Assembly (NCBI RefSeq): GCF_027186265.1
Contig: NZ_CP114176.1
Location: forward strand, 868,001-932,000
Reading direction: 5' to 3'
Origin: Lentibacillus daqui
GTDB lineage: Bacteria > Bacillota > Bacilli > Bacillales > Amphibacillaceae
DNA length: 64,000 bases
Of this stretch, positions 34,327 through 43,118 are shown piece by piece. A program made the position numbers and the translations under genes. The notes beneath the pieces are model-generated. The model was not told the DNA's origin and ran no database searches. It saw only the letters and a program-made list of their open reading frames with translations. Positions within the stretch are counted from its first letter, which is position 1, and every line of letters starts with the position of its first letter.

Positions 34327-35787
34327 ATGGCGGAATCAAAGGAACAACGATTAGCGAGAGAGATTTACGAAAAGATAGGCGGCATGGGGAACGTTGAGAA
34401 GTTGACTCATTGCATGACCAGGGTCCGGATTACCATTAAGGATGAAGGTCATGTAGATAAAGAGGGTATTCGGGCGATTGATGGTGTCATGGGGATTGTA
34501 GAAGATGATGGCGACTTGCAGGTAGTTGTCGGACCCGGGACGGCTGGTAAAGTAGCGAATATAATGCTGGATGATGTTGGAGTGGGACTCGGGGAGCCAT
34601 TTCCGGCAAACATGTCGACAGGAGATACGGAACAGGGATTATCGGATCGGGAAAGGGTGGAATCCAGAGCAAAAGAAGTGAAAGCAGAGGAGAAAGCAAA
34701 ACACAAAAACACCGGTTTCAAGCGCGTATTAAAAGCGATTGCCAATATCTTTATTCCATTAATACCTGCCTTTGTTGGTGCTGGTATCGTTGGCGGTATT
34801 GCGTCCGTCCTATCCAACATGCTGGAAGCTGGAAATATCGGTGATAACTGGCAAACGATTATTACTACATTAACGGTTATTCAACAAGGTTTATATGGTT
34901 ATTTGGTTATCTTTGTTGGAATAAACGCTGCCAATGTATTCGGGGCAACGCCTGGTCTTGGTGGGGTTATCGGTGCAGTAACCATGTTGACAGGAATGGA
35001 TCCCGAAGCCCCGCTTATCAATATTTTTAATGGCGATGCATTAGTCGCTGGACAGGGCGGTATTATTGGGGTTATCTTTGCTGTCTGGATCTTGTCTATG
35101 GTGGAAAAAAGAGTGCGCAAGATCATTCCGAATGCAGTTGATATTATCTTTACCCCGACAATTACGCTGTTGATCGTTGGTTTGTTTACGATATATATCG
35201 TCATGCCTATCGCTGGTCTGGTATCAAGTGGCTTGGTCGGAGCGATTACATGGGTGCTGAGTGTTGGCGGTGTTTTTGCAGGATTTGTGTTAGGTTTATT
35301 CTTCCTGCCGATGGTTATGTTTGGATTACACCAAATTTTAACACCGATTCATATTGAAATGATTAATTCATATAGTTTTACACCACTTTTACCTATCTTG
35401 GCAATGGCAGGTGCAGGTCAAGTTGGTGCAGCTTTTGCATTGTGGTTTAAGTGCAGAAAGAACAAAGAAATAACGCGACTTGTTAAAGGGGCTTTGCCGG
35501 TCGGAATTCTGGGGATTGGTGAACCATTAATCTATGGTGTTACCCTCCCATTAGGCCGTCCATTCATTACAGCCTGTATCGGCGGTGGTATCGGTGGTGC
35601 TGTTATTGCTGGAATTGGCAACATTGGGGCTACGGCGATCGGGCCAAGCGGCGTTTCGCTTATCCCGCTTATTGCCAATGGACACTGGCTGGGGTATATA
35701 GCAGGATTGGTAGCAGGTTATATTGGCGGATTCATTGTGACATACTTCTTCGGTGTGCCAAAAGATATTCAAAAAGAAACGAAATAG
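34327..35787 (+). CDS. murP: MurNAc-type PTS transporter EIIBC
   Basis: About 486 residues. An N-terminal EIIB domain (1-85) has the phosphorylation cysteine C29 in LTHCMTRVRI; the rest is a glucose-superfamily EIIC with VGAGIVGGIASVL, MFGLHQILTPIHIEM and GIGEPLIYGVTLPLGRPF. No EIIA domain is fused, so a shared EIIA is required. The ATG at 34327 is selected by GGGGGAG about 8 bases upstream. Position in the operon supports MurNAc (or MurNAc-disaccharide) import. Confidence 0.9.
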   Translation: MAESKEQRLAREIYEKIGGMGNVEKLTHCMTRVRITIKDEGHVDKEGIRAIDGVMGIVEDDGDLQVVVGPGTAGKVANIMLDDVGVGLGEPFPANMSTGDTEQGLSDRERVESRAKEVKAEEKAKHKNTGFKRVLKAIANIFIPLIPAFVGAGIVGGIASVLSNMLEAGNIGDNWQTIITTLTVIQQGLYGYLVIFVGINAANVFGATPGLGGVIGAVTMLTGMDPEAPLINIFNGDALVAGQGGIIGVIFAVWILSMVEKRVRKIIPNAVDIIFTPTITLLIVGLFTIYIVMPIAGLVSSGLVGAITWVLSVGGVFAGFVLGLFFLPMVMFGLHQILTPIHIEMINSYSFTPLLPILAMAGAGQVGAAFALWFKCRKNKEITRLVKGALPVGILGIGEPLIYGVTLPLGRPFITACIGGGIGGAVIAGIGNIGATAIGPSGVSLIPLIANGHWLGYIAGLVAGYIGGFIVTYFFGVPKDIQKETK

Positions 35788-35805
35788 ACGAGGCAGGGAA
35801 CGGTT

Positions 35806-36660
35806 TTGGAAGAAAATATTATCCTACAAATAAAATCAAAATTAAATGACCTTTCCAAAGCGGAAAAAAAGATAGGCGAATATATTCTCGAGCATGCGGT
35901 AGAAACAGTAAATTACAATACAACTGAACTGGCGCAGAAAGCTGATGTCAGCCCGGCAACAATTGTCCGTTTCTGCCGTTCGATTGGATTATCCGGTTTT
36001 TCCCAATTGAAAATTCGTTTATACGCCGATGCTTCTGACGTAGATGAAGACTTATATACTGATATCACACCGAATGAAGAGACGGCACTGATTGCTGAAA
36101 AATTGGCTTTGCGGTTTAATCATTCGATTACGCAAACGGCGAACCATTTAAATACGGCAAGCGTTGAAGTTATAGCCAATCTGATTGACCGTTGTACAAC
36201 GATTTATGTATATGGCATCGGCGCATCACATGTTGTTGCCGAAGACTTTACACAAAAATTTTCCCGAATCGGCAAGATAGTAGTGAATATGCTTGACCAC
36301 CATTTATTGAGTTCTTCAATCGTTAGTGCTGGTGATCCATGCATGTTTGTGGCGATATCGAATTCAGGGGAAACCAATGAAGTTATCAAGCTGGTACAGA
36401 TTGCCAAGCAAAAAAAGTTTCGCACAGTTGGTATCACCCAATATGAAAATAGTTCATTGGCGCAACTGGTAGACTATCCGATCGTGCATCACGGTGGAGA
36501 AGAAGTGATGTTAAGAAGCGCAGCAACCACCTCATTAGTTTCGCAATTATTTACGATTGACGTTTTGTACTATGGATATATTAATAAAAACCCGAAGAAA
36601 ATCTTGAATATGTTAAAAGAATCCAAAATAAGTATTCAAACATTTTTTCATAAGGAATAA
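35806..36660 (+). CDS. murR: MurR/RpiR family transcriptional regulator
   Basis: 284 residues. An N-terminal RpiR HTH (TTELAQKADVSPATIVRFCRSIGLSGFSQLK, about 39-70) is followed by a SIS domain (YVYGIGASHVVAEDF and AISNSGETNEV, about 130-250) for a phosphosugar such as MurNAc-6P. Last gene of the operon, 18 bases after murP. It probably binds the paired palindromes at 32210-32265. Confidence 0.9.
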   Translation: MEENIILQIKSKLNDLSKAEKKIGEYILEHAVETVNYNTTELAQKADVSPATIVRFCRSIGLSGFSQLKIRLYADASDVDEDLYTDITPNEETALIAEKLALRFNHSITQTANHLNTASVEVIANLIDRCTTIYVYGIGASHVVAEDFTQKFSRIGKIVVNMLDHHLLSSSIVSAGDPCMFVAISNSGETNEVIKLVQIAKQKKFRTVGITQYENSSLAQLVDYPIVHHGGEEVMLRSAATTSLVSQLFTIDVLYYGYINKNPKKILNMLKESKISIQTFFHKE

Positions 36661-36674
36661 TACTATAAGTGAGT

Positions 36675-36818
36675 GTTCAAAAACGAGGATGAAAAGGACC
36701 GAGCAGTTCAAGGCGGCGTGGCTTTGAGCACCGGAGTGTACATAAAAGGTACATGAGGAGCGGAAAAGCAAGCCAACGAAGAAATGCGAAGTGTCATTTT
36801 TCACCGGAGTTTTTGAAC
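36675..36818. repeat. 144-bp dispersed intergenic repeat with inverted termini
   Basis: Bounded by GTTCAAAAAC (36675-36684) and its inverse GTTTTTGAAC (36809-36818). It contains a TGTACATAAAAGGTACA central hairpin and a flanking GGCTT/AAGCC pair, so it can fold as a long imperfect hairpin. It contains no gene. I remember very similar sequence in many Bacillaceae intergenic regions; only one copy is in this window. Confidence 0.65.
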
Positions 36819-36832
36819 AACCTCTATAAGAT

Positions 36833-36868
36833 ATTGAAAGGCCCCTTTTTTTACGGGGGCCTTTCAAG
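36833..36868. other. Strong hairpin between convergent murR and the LysR gene
   Basis: TTGAAAGGCCCC pairs with GGGGCCTTTCAA. The T run lies in the loop rather than after the stem, so it is an atypical terminator on either strand. Confidence 0.5.
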
Positions 36869-36910
36869 CCAATCACGATCGATTTTCCCGCCACCTGCAA
36901 CCGATCCCAC

Positions 36911-37795
36911 TCATATCGTAAATGCTTTAGATCTCTTAATGAATTCACGCATGGCGTACGAGAGGTATTTATTTTTCTTCCAGATCATGCCTAGTTCCAG
37001 ATTTACGATGGGTTTGCAAAAAGGAACAGCGGTAATGTTTTCATTGCCGATTTGACTGCAAATTTTACTTGGTAATAACGCAACACCCAATTTGGCTTCC
37101 ACCATTTCAATCATAAAGTCTTTTTGCGAACTTTCACAAGCAATATTTGGGTAAAAGCCATGTTGCTGGCATGCTGCAATAATACTGTCATGCAGGGAGA
37201 AATCTTGTCGATATAAGATAAAGGATTCATGTTTGATAATTGGAAAATCAATGACTTCCTTCCTTGCCAAAGGGTTGTCCCTGTGCACGATCAGCATTAA
37301 TGGATCATTTACCAGTTTAATGATTTCCAGGTTTTCTGCCTGAACGGGTACATTGCAAATGAGGCCAATATCAAGCGTGCCTTCTTCTACCCCTTGTTTA
37401 ATTTTGTTGCTGCCAACTTCAGTTAAGTGCATTTCTATGGATGGATAGCTTTCCTTATATTCGCTGATCAACCTGGAAAAAAATGCAGCACCGATAATTG
37501 GTGGGATGCCAATTTTAATTTCCCCTTTTTTTAGATCCATCACATCATTTAATTCCGACGTTAAATTATCAAATGCTTCCAGTACATGTTTGGCATTCGC
37601 TAAAAATGCCTCACCCGCATCAGTTAACTCCAGCTGTTTGGCGCCTCGATATAATAGAGTAGCACCAATTTCGGATTCTAAAATCTTAATCGTTTTGCTT
37701 AAGGATGGCTGGGAGATATGCAGATTCGCGGCTGCTTTCGTAAAACTTGATTGTCTGGCCACCTCTGAAAAATACGTTATTTGTCTGATATCCAG
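36911..37795 (-). CDS. LysR family regulator divergent from malate synthase
   Basis: About 295 residues: an N-terminal LysR HTH (DIRQITYFSEVARQSSFTKAAANLHISQPSLSKTIKILE) and a C-terminal co-inducer domain with MIEMVEAKLGVALLP near the end. The start is unusual. GGGAGG (37804-37809) lies 8 bases before a CTG that would begin MDIRQ, as in the other LysR gene of the window, while the upstream GTG (37804) overlaps the ribosome site. Divergence from glcB suggests it controls malate synthase or glycolate use. Confidence 0.85.
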   Translation of the reverse strand: MDIRQITYFSEVARQSSFTKAAANLHISQPSLSKTIKILESEIGATLLYRGAKQLELTDAGEAFLANAKHVLEAFDNLTSELNDVMDLKKGEIKIGIPPIIGAAFFSRLISEYKESYPSIEMHLTEVGSNKIKQGVEEGTLDIGLICNVPVQAENLEIIKLVNDPLMLIVHRDNPLARKEVIDFPIIKHESFILYRQDFSLHDSIIAACQQHGFYPNIACESSQKDFMIEMVEAKLGVALLPSKICSQIGNENITAVPFCKPIVNLELGMIWKKNKYLSYAMREFIKRSKAFTI

Positions 37796-37894
37796 AATGC
37801 CCACCTCCCATATTTCAAAATGTTATGTACAATTATTATACGATAAGGTATAGCTAAAAGGAATAATGGTCATGCAAAATATGTATTTTTATTT

Positions 37895-37923
37895 CTGACA
37901 TCAAACTATTAGAATAATAGATA
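37895..37923 (+). promoter_or_regulatory. Promoter candidate of glcB
   Basis: CTGACA (37895-37900), 17 bases, TAGATA (37918-37923), upstream of the malate synthase ribosome site. Confidence 0.45.
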
Positions 37924-37948
37924 AATGGGGGAATGGGAGGAAAAGGGA

Positions 37949-40138
37949 ATGACAAATTCGACCACCGCAGATTATGTAACAGTAGGTAATCTACAAGTCG
38001 CTAAAGAACTTTATGATTTTGTTAATCTGGAAGCGCTCCCTGATACAGGGCTTGACCGTGAAAGGTTTTGGCAGGACTTAGGTAAGCTTGTCCGTGAACT
38101 AACGCCAAAAAACGAGGCATTGTTGGCAGAGCGTGACAAATTGCAAAAGCAAATAGATAAATGGCATCAAGAAAATCCGACGTTGGACGTGGATGCATAC
38201 AAAGCTTTCTTACAAGAAATTGGTTATCTGGAGCCTGAAGCGGATGATTTTGCCGTTCAGCCGGAGAACATTGATGATGTGATTACCAAGCAAGCGGGCC
38301 CGCAATTGGTTGTACCAATGGATAATGCGCGTTATGCACTTAATGCCGCCAATGCTCGCTGGGGTTCTCTTTATGATGCATTGTATGGAACAGATGTTAT
38401 CAGTGAAGAAAATGGCGCGGAAAAAGCAGGATCGTACAATCCCGTTCGTGGTGAAAAAGTGATTGCATTTGCAAAGCATTTTTTGGATGAACATGCACCA
38501 CTTTCGTCATCATCACATGCAGAAGCAACAAACTATGCGGTTAAAAACGGAAAATTAGCAATCACTTTGGCAAATGGTGCAACAACACAATTGAAAAACC
38601 CTTCTTTATTTGCAGGCTACCAAGGGACACCGGAAAAACCAAGCGCAATCTTGCTAAAACACCATGCTTTACATGTGGAAATTCAAATCGATCACAACCA
38701 TCCTATTGGAAAAATGGATCAAGCTGGCGTGAAAGATGTTTATTTAGAATCAGCAACTTCAAGCATTATGGACTGTGAAGATTCGGTGGCAGCTGTGGAT
38801 GCAGCGGATAAAACGCACATTTATCGTAATTGGCTTGGTCTGAACAAAGGAGACCTGACATCGGTATTTACCAAAGATGGTAAAGAAGTAACCCGGACCT
38901 TAAACGCTGATCGCACGTATACAGAACCCACCGGCAAAGGGCAAATCACGTTATCAGGCCGTGTGCTCATGCTTGTTCGTAATGTTGGTCATTTAACAAC
39001 GAACAATGCAGTGCTTGATGAAAATGGGAATGAGGTCTATGAAGGAATCATGGATGCTGTGTTTACCAGCTTGATTGCGAAACATGATCTTTTAGGGAAT
39101 GGTCAATATCAAAATTCCCCCAAAAAATCAATCTATATTGTCAAACCGAAAATGCATGGCTCCAAAGAAGCTGCTTTTGCCAATGAATTGTTTAACCGGG
39201 TGGAAGATATGCTCAACATGGAACGCCATACCCTCAAAATTGGTCTTATGGATGAAGAGGCTCGTACAAGTCTGAATCTGAAAAATTGTATTCATGAGGT
39301 GAAAAATCGAATTTGTTTTATCAATACGGGGTTTCTGGACCGGACTGGTGATACGATTCATACATCCATGGAAGCAGGTCCAATGATACGCAAAGGTGAC
39401 ATGAAATCTTCTGTTTGGTTAAATGGTTATGAAAAGAATAACGTACGTGTTGGTTTGGCCGCCGGATTAAAAGGAAAAGCACAAATTGGCAAGGGAATGT
39501 GGGCGATGCCGGATAGGATGGCCGCGATGCTGGAACAAAAAATCGGCCACGTGCAAGCAGGCGGGAATACAGCCTGGGTCCCATCCCCAACAGCAGGAAC
39601 CTTGCATGCAATTCATTACCATCAGGTGGATGTAGCAAACGTTCAAGAAGCACTTGTTCAAGATAGAACTGATTATCGGGATGACATCTTGTGCATTCCT
39701 GTCGCCCAAAATACTAATTGGTCCGATGCAGAAATTCAGGAAGAACTGGATAATAGTGCACAAACACTGCTCGGTTATGTGGTTCGCTGGGTCGAGCAGG
39801 GAGTTGGTTGTTCCAAAGTCCCCGATATTAATAATATAGGGATGATGGAAGATCGGGCAACATTACGTATTTCCAGCCAATTGTTGGCCAACTGGCTGTA
39901 TCATGGTATTTCCACGGCAGAGCAAACATTAACTACACTAAAGCGAATGGCGAAAGTAGTAGATGAACAAAATGCTGACGACCCACAATATCGCCCAATG
40001 GCACCCAATTTTGATCAGTCGGTGGCATTTCAGGCAGCTTGTGATTTAGTATTTAAAGGAAAAGAGCAGCCGAATGGTTATACAGAGCCAATTCTTCATG
40101 CCCGGCGTTTGGAAGCAAAGGAAAAATATAATAATTAG
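37949..40138 (+). CDS. glcB: Malate synthase G
   Basis: 729 residues, the size of the monomeric G isoform (not the A isoform of about 530). Recognisable core: LVRNVGHLTTN (catalytic Arg), GLMDEEARTSLNL (acidic Mg ligand), FINTGFLDRTGD and MEAGPM. It condenses glyoxylate with acetyl-CoA to malate, the sink for glycolate oxidation by the downstream genes. The ATG at 37949 follows GGGAGG at the right distance; the upstream ATG at 37925 does not. A 229-base gap with its own promoter-like sequences separates it from glcE. Confidence 0.95.
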   Translation: MTNSTTADYVTVGNLQVAKELYDFVNLEALPDTGLDRERFWQDLGKLVRELTPKNEALLAERDKLQKQIDKWHQENPTLDVDAYKAFLQEIGYLEPEADDFAVQPENIDDVITKQAGPQLVVPMDNARYALNAANARWGSLYDALYGTDVISEENGAEKAGSYNPVRGEKVIAFAKHFLDEHAPLSSSSHAEATNYAVKNGKLAITLANGATTQLKNPSLFAGYQGTPEKPSAILLKHHALHVEIQIDHNHPIGKMDQAGVKDVYLESATSSIMDCEDSVAAVDAADKTHIYRNWLGLNKGDLTSVFTKDGKEVTRTLNADRTYTEPTGKGQITLSGRVLMLVRNVGHLTTNNAVLDENGNEVYEGIMDAVFTSLIAKHDLLGNGQYQNSPKKSIYIVKPKMHGSKEAAFANELFNRVEDMLNMERHTLKIGLMDEEARTSLNLKNCIHEVKNRICFINTGFLDRTGDTIHTSMEAGPMIRKGDMKSSVWLNGYEKNNVRVGLAAGLKGKAQIGKGMWAMPDRMAAMLEQKIGHVQAGGNTAWVPSPTAGTLHAIHYHQVDVANVQEALVQDRTDYRDDILCIPVAQNTNWSDAEIQEELDNSAQTLLGYVVRWVEQGVGCSKVPDINNIGMMEDRATLRISSQLLANWLYHGISTAEQTLTTLKRMAKVVDEQNADDPQYRPMAPNFDQSVAFQAACDLVFKGKEQPNGYTEPILHARRLEAKEKYNN

Positions 40139-40240
40139 TTAGATGGCAGGAGAGTGGACGAAAGGATATGTGTTCATTCTCCTTTTTTCTTACCTTTACT
40201 CTCTTCTCTATCAATAATTCAGATTTTTATAAATAATATA

Positions 40241-40270
40241 TTGACTTAATAATAGTCGAATGATTTAATA
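40241..40270 (+). promoter_or_regulatory. Promoter candidate of the glcE-glcF-glcD operon
   Basis: TTGACT (40241-40246), 18-base spacer, TTAATA (40265-40270). Confidence 0.4.
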
Positions 40271-40367
40271 TAAATATAGTAAACACTGGGTATTAATCTG
40301 ATTTTTATAACACAAGAAGAAACGCAATATATAAAAATTAGTAAATCTGTTAGGGAGGCACAGCAGC

Positions 40368-41684
40368 ATGATTTCTTCCATGTTAGGGGAAGTGTTACCA
40401 AAGAAACAGATGAAACATTGTGAGGAAGAGGGGCATCCGCTTGGTAATAGAGGGAAGCAAGTAATGGAAGCCCTTTCTGAAGAGGATATTGTCAAGGTTC
40501 TTGCCTTTGCAAACAAACAGGAGCAAACGGTTCATATTGTTTCTGGCGGGACCAAACGTGGTTATGGCGGACAGCTTGAACAAGCGGATATTTTGTTATC
40601 GCTCGCAAACTATAAAGGGATTGTGGAACATTCCGTTGGTGATCTAACGCTAACCGTTAAACCTGGAACAACATTAAAAGAGATTTCCGATGTGTTGGCA
40701 ACAAGCGGACAACGGATAGCGCTTGATACACCATGGCCGGAGCGGGCAACGATTGGCGGTATTATTGCAGCGAATGACAGTGGTGCGAAACGGCTGCTTT
40801 ATGGGTCAGCACGCGATTTAGTGATCGGAACGAGAATCGTTTATCCGGATGGGCGGGTGATCCGGACGGGCGGTAAAGTGGTGAAAAATGTTGCTGGTTA
40901 TGACATGAATAAGCTGTTCATTGGCTCAATGGGTACGCTTGGTGTGATTAGTGAAATCACGATTAAATTGCGACCATTGCCCAAGTATGAGGGCTTAACA
41001 TTATTGCATTTTCCGGCAAACAACATGCAAGCAATCCGGGATTTTGCGGTACATATCCTTGACTCCATGATGGAGCCGGTCTCACTTGAGGTGTTAACAC
41101 CCGGTCTTGCTGAAAAGCTGACAGGCAAACATCAATATACACTGGCGATTGCTTTTGAAGATCGGGAAAACGCCGTCGTCCACCAAGAAAAATGGGTGAA
41201 GGAAAATTTGCCGGCGGGTGTTGAACATACCATTCTAAATGAAGATGAGGCGAGAAAGTGGTGGGGGAAATTTCGCCACATTGGTCCAAATGGCTACAAT
41301 GATCAGGTAAACGAAGCACAAACCCAAGCAGCACTAAAAATCGGCAGCAAAAATCTGGATGTACTTGTGAACCTGGAAGCTGCCGACAAATTTGCTACAA
41401 ACTATAACGTTACAGTTGCAGGTCATGGCGGTTTGGGACATGGAATTTCACGTGTGTATATTGAAGGCTTTCCGGAAGATATTGCATCTTATATTCAAGC
41501 ACTAAGAAAACAAGCTGAAGCACGTTTTGGGTACGTCGTATGTACACATTTGCCGTTTAGATTGCGACAAGTTGTAAATGTTTGGGGTGAAAAACCTGCC
41601 TATTTTCCACTGCTGGCAGGGATTAAGCGAACGAATGATCCAAAACATATCCTCAATCGCAATCGGTTTGTAGGAGGGATATAA
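40368..41684 (+). CDS. glcE: Glycolate oxidase subunit GlcE-like FAD-binding protein
   Basis: 438 residues. A PCMH-type FAD domain occupies the N-terminal half (VHIVSGGTKRGYGG, TLTVKPGTTLKEI, GGIIAANDSGAKRLLYGSARDLVIG, GGKVVKNVAGYDMNKLFIGSMGTLG). The C-terminal part is the short GlcE-type cap. AGGGAGGC precedes the ATG. It forms the flavin subunit pair with GlcD. The stop codon is followed directly by the glcF ATG. Confidence 0.9.
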   Translation: MISSMLGEVLPKKQMKHCEEEGHPLGNRGKQVMEALSEEDIVKVLAFANKQEQTVHIVSGGTKRGYGGQLEQADILLSLANYKGIVEHSVGDLTLTVKPGTTLKEISDVLATSGQRIALDTPWPERATIGGIIAANDSGAKRLLYGSARDLVIGTRIVYPDGRVIRTGGKVVKNVAGYDMNKLFIGSMGTLGVISEITIKLRPLPKYEGLTLLHFPANNMQAIRDFAVHILDSMMEPVSLEVLTPGLAEKLTGKHQYTLAIAFEDRENAVVHQEKWVKENLPAGVEHTILNEDEARKWWGKFRHIGPNGYNDQVNEAQTQAALKIGSKNLDVLVNLEAADKFATNYNVTVAGHGGLGHGISRVYIEGFPEDIASYIQALRKQAEARFGYVVCTHLPFRLRQVVNVWGEKPAYFPLLAGIKRTNDPKHILNRNRFVGGI

Positions 41685-43067
41685 ATGAGTGTGGGAGAAA
41701 ATCGATTAAAACAATTACTGACTGGTGAAGATGTTCCATGCCAAACCAAACGTTTAGGGAATTTTGTTTGGGATGATTTGCCTGATGAAGATAAATGGGC
41801 TGATTGCGTTCACTGTGGTTTGTGTCTGGAGGCATGTCCGACCTATCAGGAGACTGGGGAAGAACATAATTCACCACGTGGGCGCGTACATTTAATCAAA
41901 TCAGTTGCAGAAGGAAAAATGAGTATTAATGAAGCATTTTCGGAGTCGATCTTTAACTGCCTGGACTGTCGAGCCTGTGAAACAGCATGTCCCGCAAATG
42001 TTCAGGTGGGTGGCTTGATTGAAGAGGCTCGTGGACAGATTCGTCAGTCGGATCCATTAACAGGTATCAGTGGGCTGGTGAATAAAACCTTTTTACAGGG
42101 GATTTTTCCACATCAGAATCGCTTAAATACAGTCGGTAATCTCATGAAATTTTATCAAACAAGCGGCCTACAGCGGGTGGCTAGAAAAACAGGTCTGCTG
42201 AATGTGATGCCGAAACACTTGAAGGAGATGGAAACGATCCTGCCAGAAGTGGAAAAACCTGTTCTGGGCAGATACCCGGAAGTGATCCCGGCTGAAGGGG
42301 AGACAAAGGGACGGGTGGCCATTTTAACTGGATGTATCATGGATGTTATGTTCAGTGATGTCAATGAGGCTACTATTCGCGTGCTGACCCATAATGGTTA
42401 TGAGGTTGGTTTGCCGAAAAACCAGGGATGCTGCGGTGCACTGCACATTCATGCCGGTGACCGCAAAACAGGTAAAGAACTGGCAAAAGAAAATATCGAG
42501 GCATTTAAGGACTACGATAAGATTCTTGTCAATGCTGCAGGATGTGGCTGTGCACTGCAGGAATATGATGAATTATTTCGTAATGATTCGGAAATGCTGC
42601 CATTAGCGAAGGAGTTTTCAGAAAAGATCGAGGATGTCTCGAAATTTTTATATGATCATGATTTTAAGCGGCCAAAAACGGAAATCAACAAAAAAATCAC
42701 TTATCATGATGCATGCCATTTAGCACATGGGCAAGGAGTACGCTTTGAACCAAGACAATTGTTGAAAGAAATCCCCGGTATTGAAATGATTGATTTGCCA
42801 GATGCGGATCGTTGTTGTGGCAGCGCGGGTATCTATAACCTGACCCATCCAGAAATGGCAGGAAAACTGCTTGATCGTAAAATCGATGATATTCCAGATC
42901 ATGTGGAAATCATCTCGATGGGGAATCCTGGTTGTATGCTGCAAATTGCCTTGGGCGTGGAAAAGCATGGCCGCAGTGAACAAGTCGTGCATACGGTACA
43001 ACTGCTGGATTGGGCCTATACGAAAGAAAAAGAAGAAGTGGGAAATCAGCCTGTTCAATCAGGTTAA
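41685..43067 (+). CDS. glcF: Glycolate oxidase iron-sulfur subunit GlcF
   Basis: 460 residues. Two 4Fe-4S ferredoxin motifs lie at C41/C44/C47/C51 and C92/C95/C98/C102. Two CCG (heterodisulfide-reductase-like) domains follow, with GCCGALHIHAGD and DRCCGSAGIYN. It transfers electrons from the flavin subunits to the membrane quinone pool. It begins immediately after the glcE stop; its ribosome site AGGAGG lies inside glcE. Confidence 0.93.
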   Translation: MSVGENRLKQLLTGEDVPCQTKRLGNFVWDDLPDEDKWADCVHCGLCLEACPTYQETGEEHNSPRGRVHLIKSVAEGKMSINEAFSESIFNCLDCRACETACPANVQVGGLIEEARGQIRQSDPLTGISGLVNKTFLQGIFPHQNRLNTVGNLMKFYQTSGLQRVARKTGLLNVMPKHLKEMETILPEVEKPVLGRYPEVIPAEGETKGRVAILTGCIMDVMFSDVNEATIRVLTHNGYEVGLPKNQGCCGALHIHAGDRKTGKELAKENIEAFKDYDKILVNAAGCGCALQEYDELFRNDSEMLPLAKEFSEKIEDVSKFLYDHDFKRPKTEINKKITYHDACHLAHGQGVRFEPRQLLKEIPGIEMIDLPDADRCCGSAGIYNLTHPEMAGKLLDRKIDDIPDHVEIISMGNPGCMLQIALGVEKHGRSEQVVHTVQLLDWAYTKEKEEVGNQPVQSG

Positions 43068-43118
43068 AATCTGGATGGGCAGAGAAACCAGCTATGATCA
43101 GGAAAGGAAGTGATATTC

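Noticed and set aside
36833..36868. Classical bidirectional terminator
   Set aside because: The stem is strong but the T run is in the loop, not after the stem, so I list it only as a hairpin.
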